Below are positions 5,519 through 5,678 of a DNA stretch of 5,678 nt, piece after piece. Numbering within the stretch: the stretch's first letter is position 1; each line of letters begins with the position of its first letter. Made by a program: the position numbers and the translations under genes. The stretch is from an uncultured Tannerella sp. (GTDB lineage: Bacteria; Bacteroidota; Bacteroidia; Bacteroidales; Tannerellaceae), in NCBI GenBank assembly GCA_938036405.1, contig CALHPT010000085.1, forward strand, positions 1 to 5,678, in the 5' to 3' direction. Below the pieces are notes generated by a model. It saw only the letters and a program-made list of their open reading frames with translations, made no database searches and had not been told where the DNA came from.

Positions 5519-5678
5519 TCAAAAGGGCACTGCCGCCGCGGCGGGGGCGTCTGCGGGCACCGGCGAAGCTGGGGCGGGGGCGGGCGGGTTGTCGATGCTG
5601 AGCGTGGTGCGGTTGGCTTCGGCGGCCTTTTCGCGCTCGAGGCGCTGGGTGACGTCTTCGTAGGTGGCATCTTCGGGC
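5519..5678 (-). CDS. C-terminal end of an unidentified protein with SSB-like VPF tail
   Basis: The frame enters at the right edge and stops with TGA at 5521-5519; 52 codons are visible. The first 28 or so residues are charged and helical (PEDATYEDVTQRLEREKAAE), followed by a low-complexity Pro/Ala linker and a C-terminal AAAAVPF. A flexible Pro/Ala tail ending in a hydrophobic-Pro-Phe tip resembles single-stranded DNA-binding proteins and some phage recombination proteins, but the acidic residues usually just before the tip are mostly missing (a single Asp nearby). The visible part contains no OB fold, so identity cannot be settled. It ends 42 bases before hsdM and is probably in the same operon. 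The competing frame on this strand at 5416-5670 is Pro/Arg-rich nonsense that overlaps hsdM. Confidence 0.6.
   Translation of the reverse strand, partial: PEDATYEDVTQRLEREKAAEANRTTLSIDNPPAPAPASPVPADAPAAAAVPF

Noticed and set aside
5416..5670. 84-codon minus-strand frame rich in Pro, Arg and Ser
   Set aside because: It overlaps the start of hsdM, has low-complexity nonsense composition, and a better frame (ending at 5519) covers the same DNA.
1..5678. CRISPR array, insertion sequence or attachment-site repeats
   Set aside because: No regularly spaced direct repeats, transposase motifs or terminal inverted repeats were seen in the window.

Overview
The window looks like part of a Bacteroidota (probably Bacteroidales) prophage or phage-derived element. 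Three things point there: a Rha/KilAC-type phage antirepressor, a DUF4494-like protein (a family I know mainly from Bacteroidales), and start codons that mostly lack Shine-Dalgarno sequences. One promoter candidate also fits the Bacteroidota -33/-7 pattern. Genus cannot be read from the sequence. All supported genes lie on the minus strand, so transcription runs from the right edge to the left.

In transcription order: the last 52 codons of a protein with a Pro/Ala-rich tail ending in VPF (5519-5678); a full-length type I restriction-modification HsdM subunit (3842-5476); a YycJ-like metallo-beta-lactamase-fold hydrolase (3095-3829); an RNA ligase-type nucleotidyltransferase (2350-3066); and a DUF4494-like protein (1875-2333). 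Gaps are 12-42 bases, which suggests one operon of DNA/RNA-handling genes. HsdM has no HsdS or HsdR partner in view.

The segment from 1612 to 1874 is the most interesting part. On the minus strand it holds a promoter candidate, then two 8-nt arms that are perfectly complementary, in the correct order, to two 8-nt arms about 100 nt downstream, with small hairpins between. A chain of overlapping frames follows: a tentative 28-aa ORF, an 87-aa ORF and the Rha/KilAC antirepressor. This layout (antisense RNA, short coupled ORFs, antirepressor on one transcript) matches the c4-orfx/icd-ant immunity region of phages P1 and P7. I propose a C4-like antisense RNA controlling this antirepressor.

To the left, the antirepressor gene is coupled by an ATGA overlap to an unrecognised 155-aa gene (164-631). 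A perfect 8-bp inverted repeat follows, then the first 39 codons of another small unknown gene (1-119). No stretch over 300 bases lacks a gene; the longest non-coding interval is about 260 bases and contains the proposed RNA element. No tRNA, rRNA, CRISPR or insertion sequence was seen.
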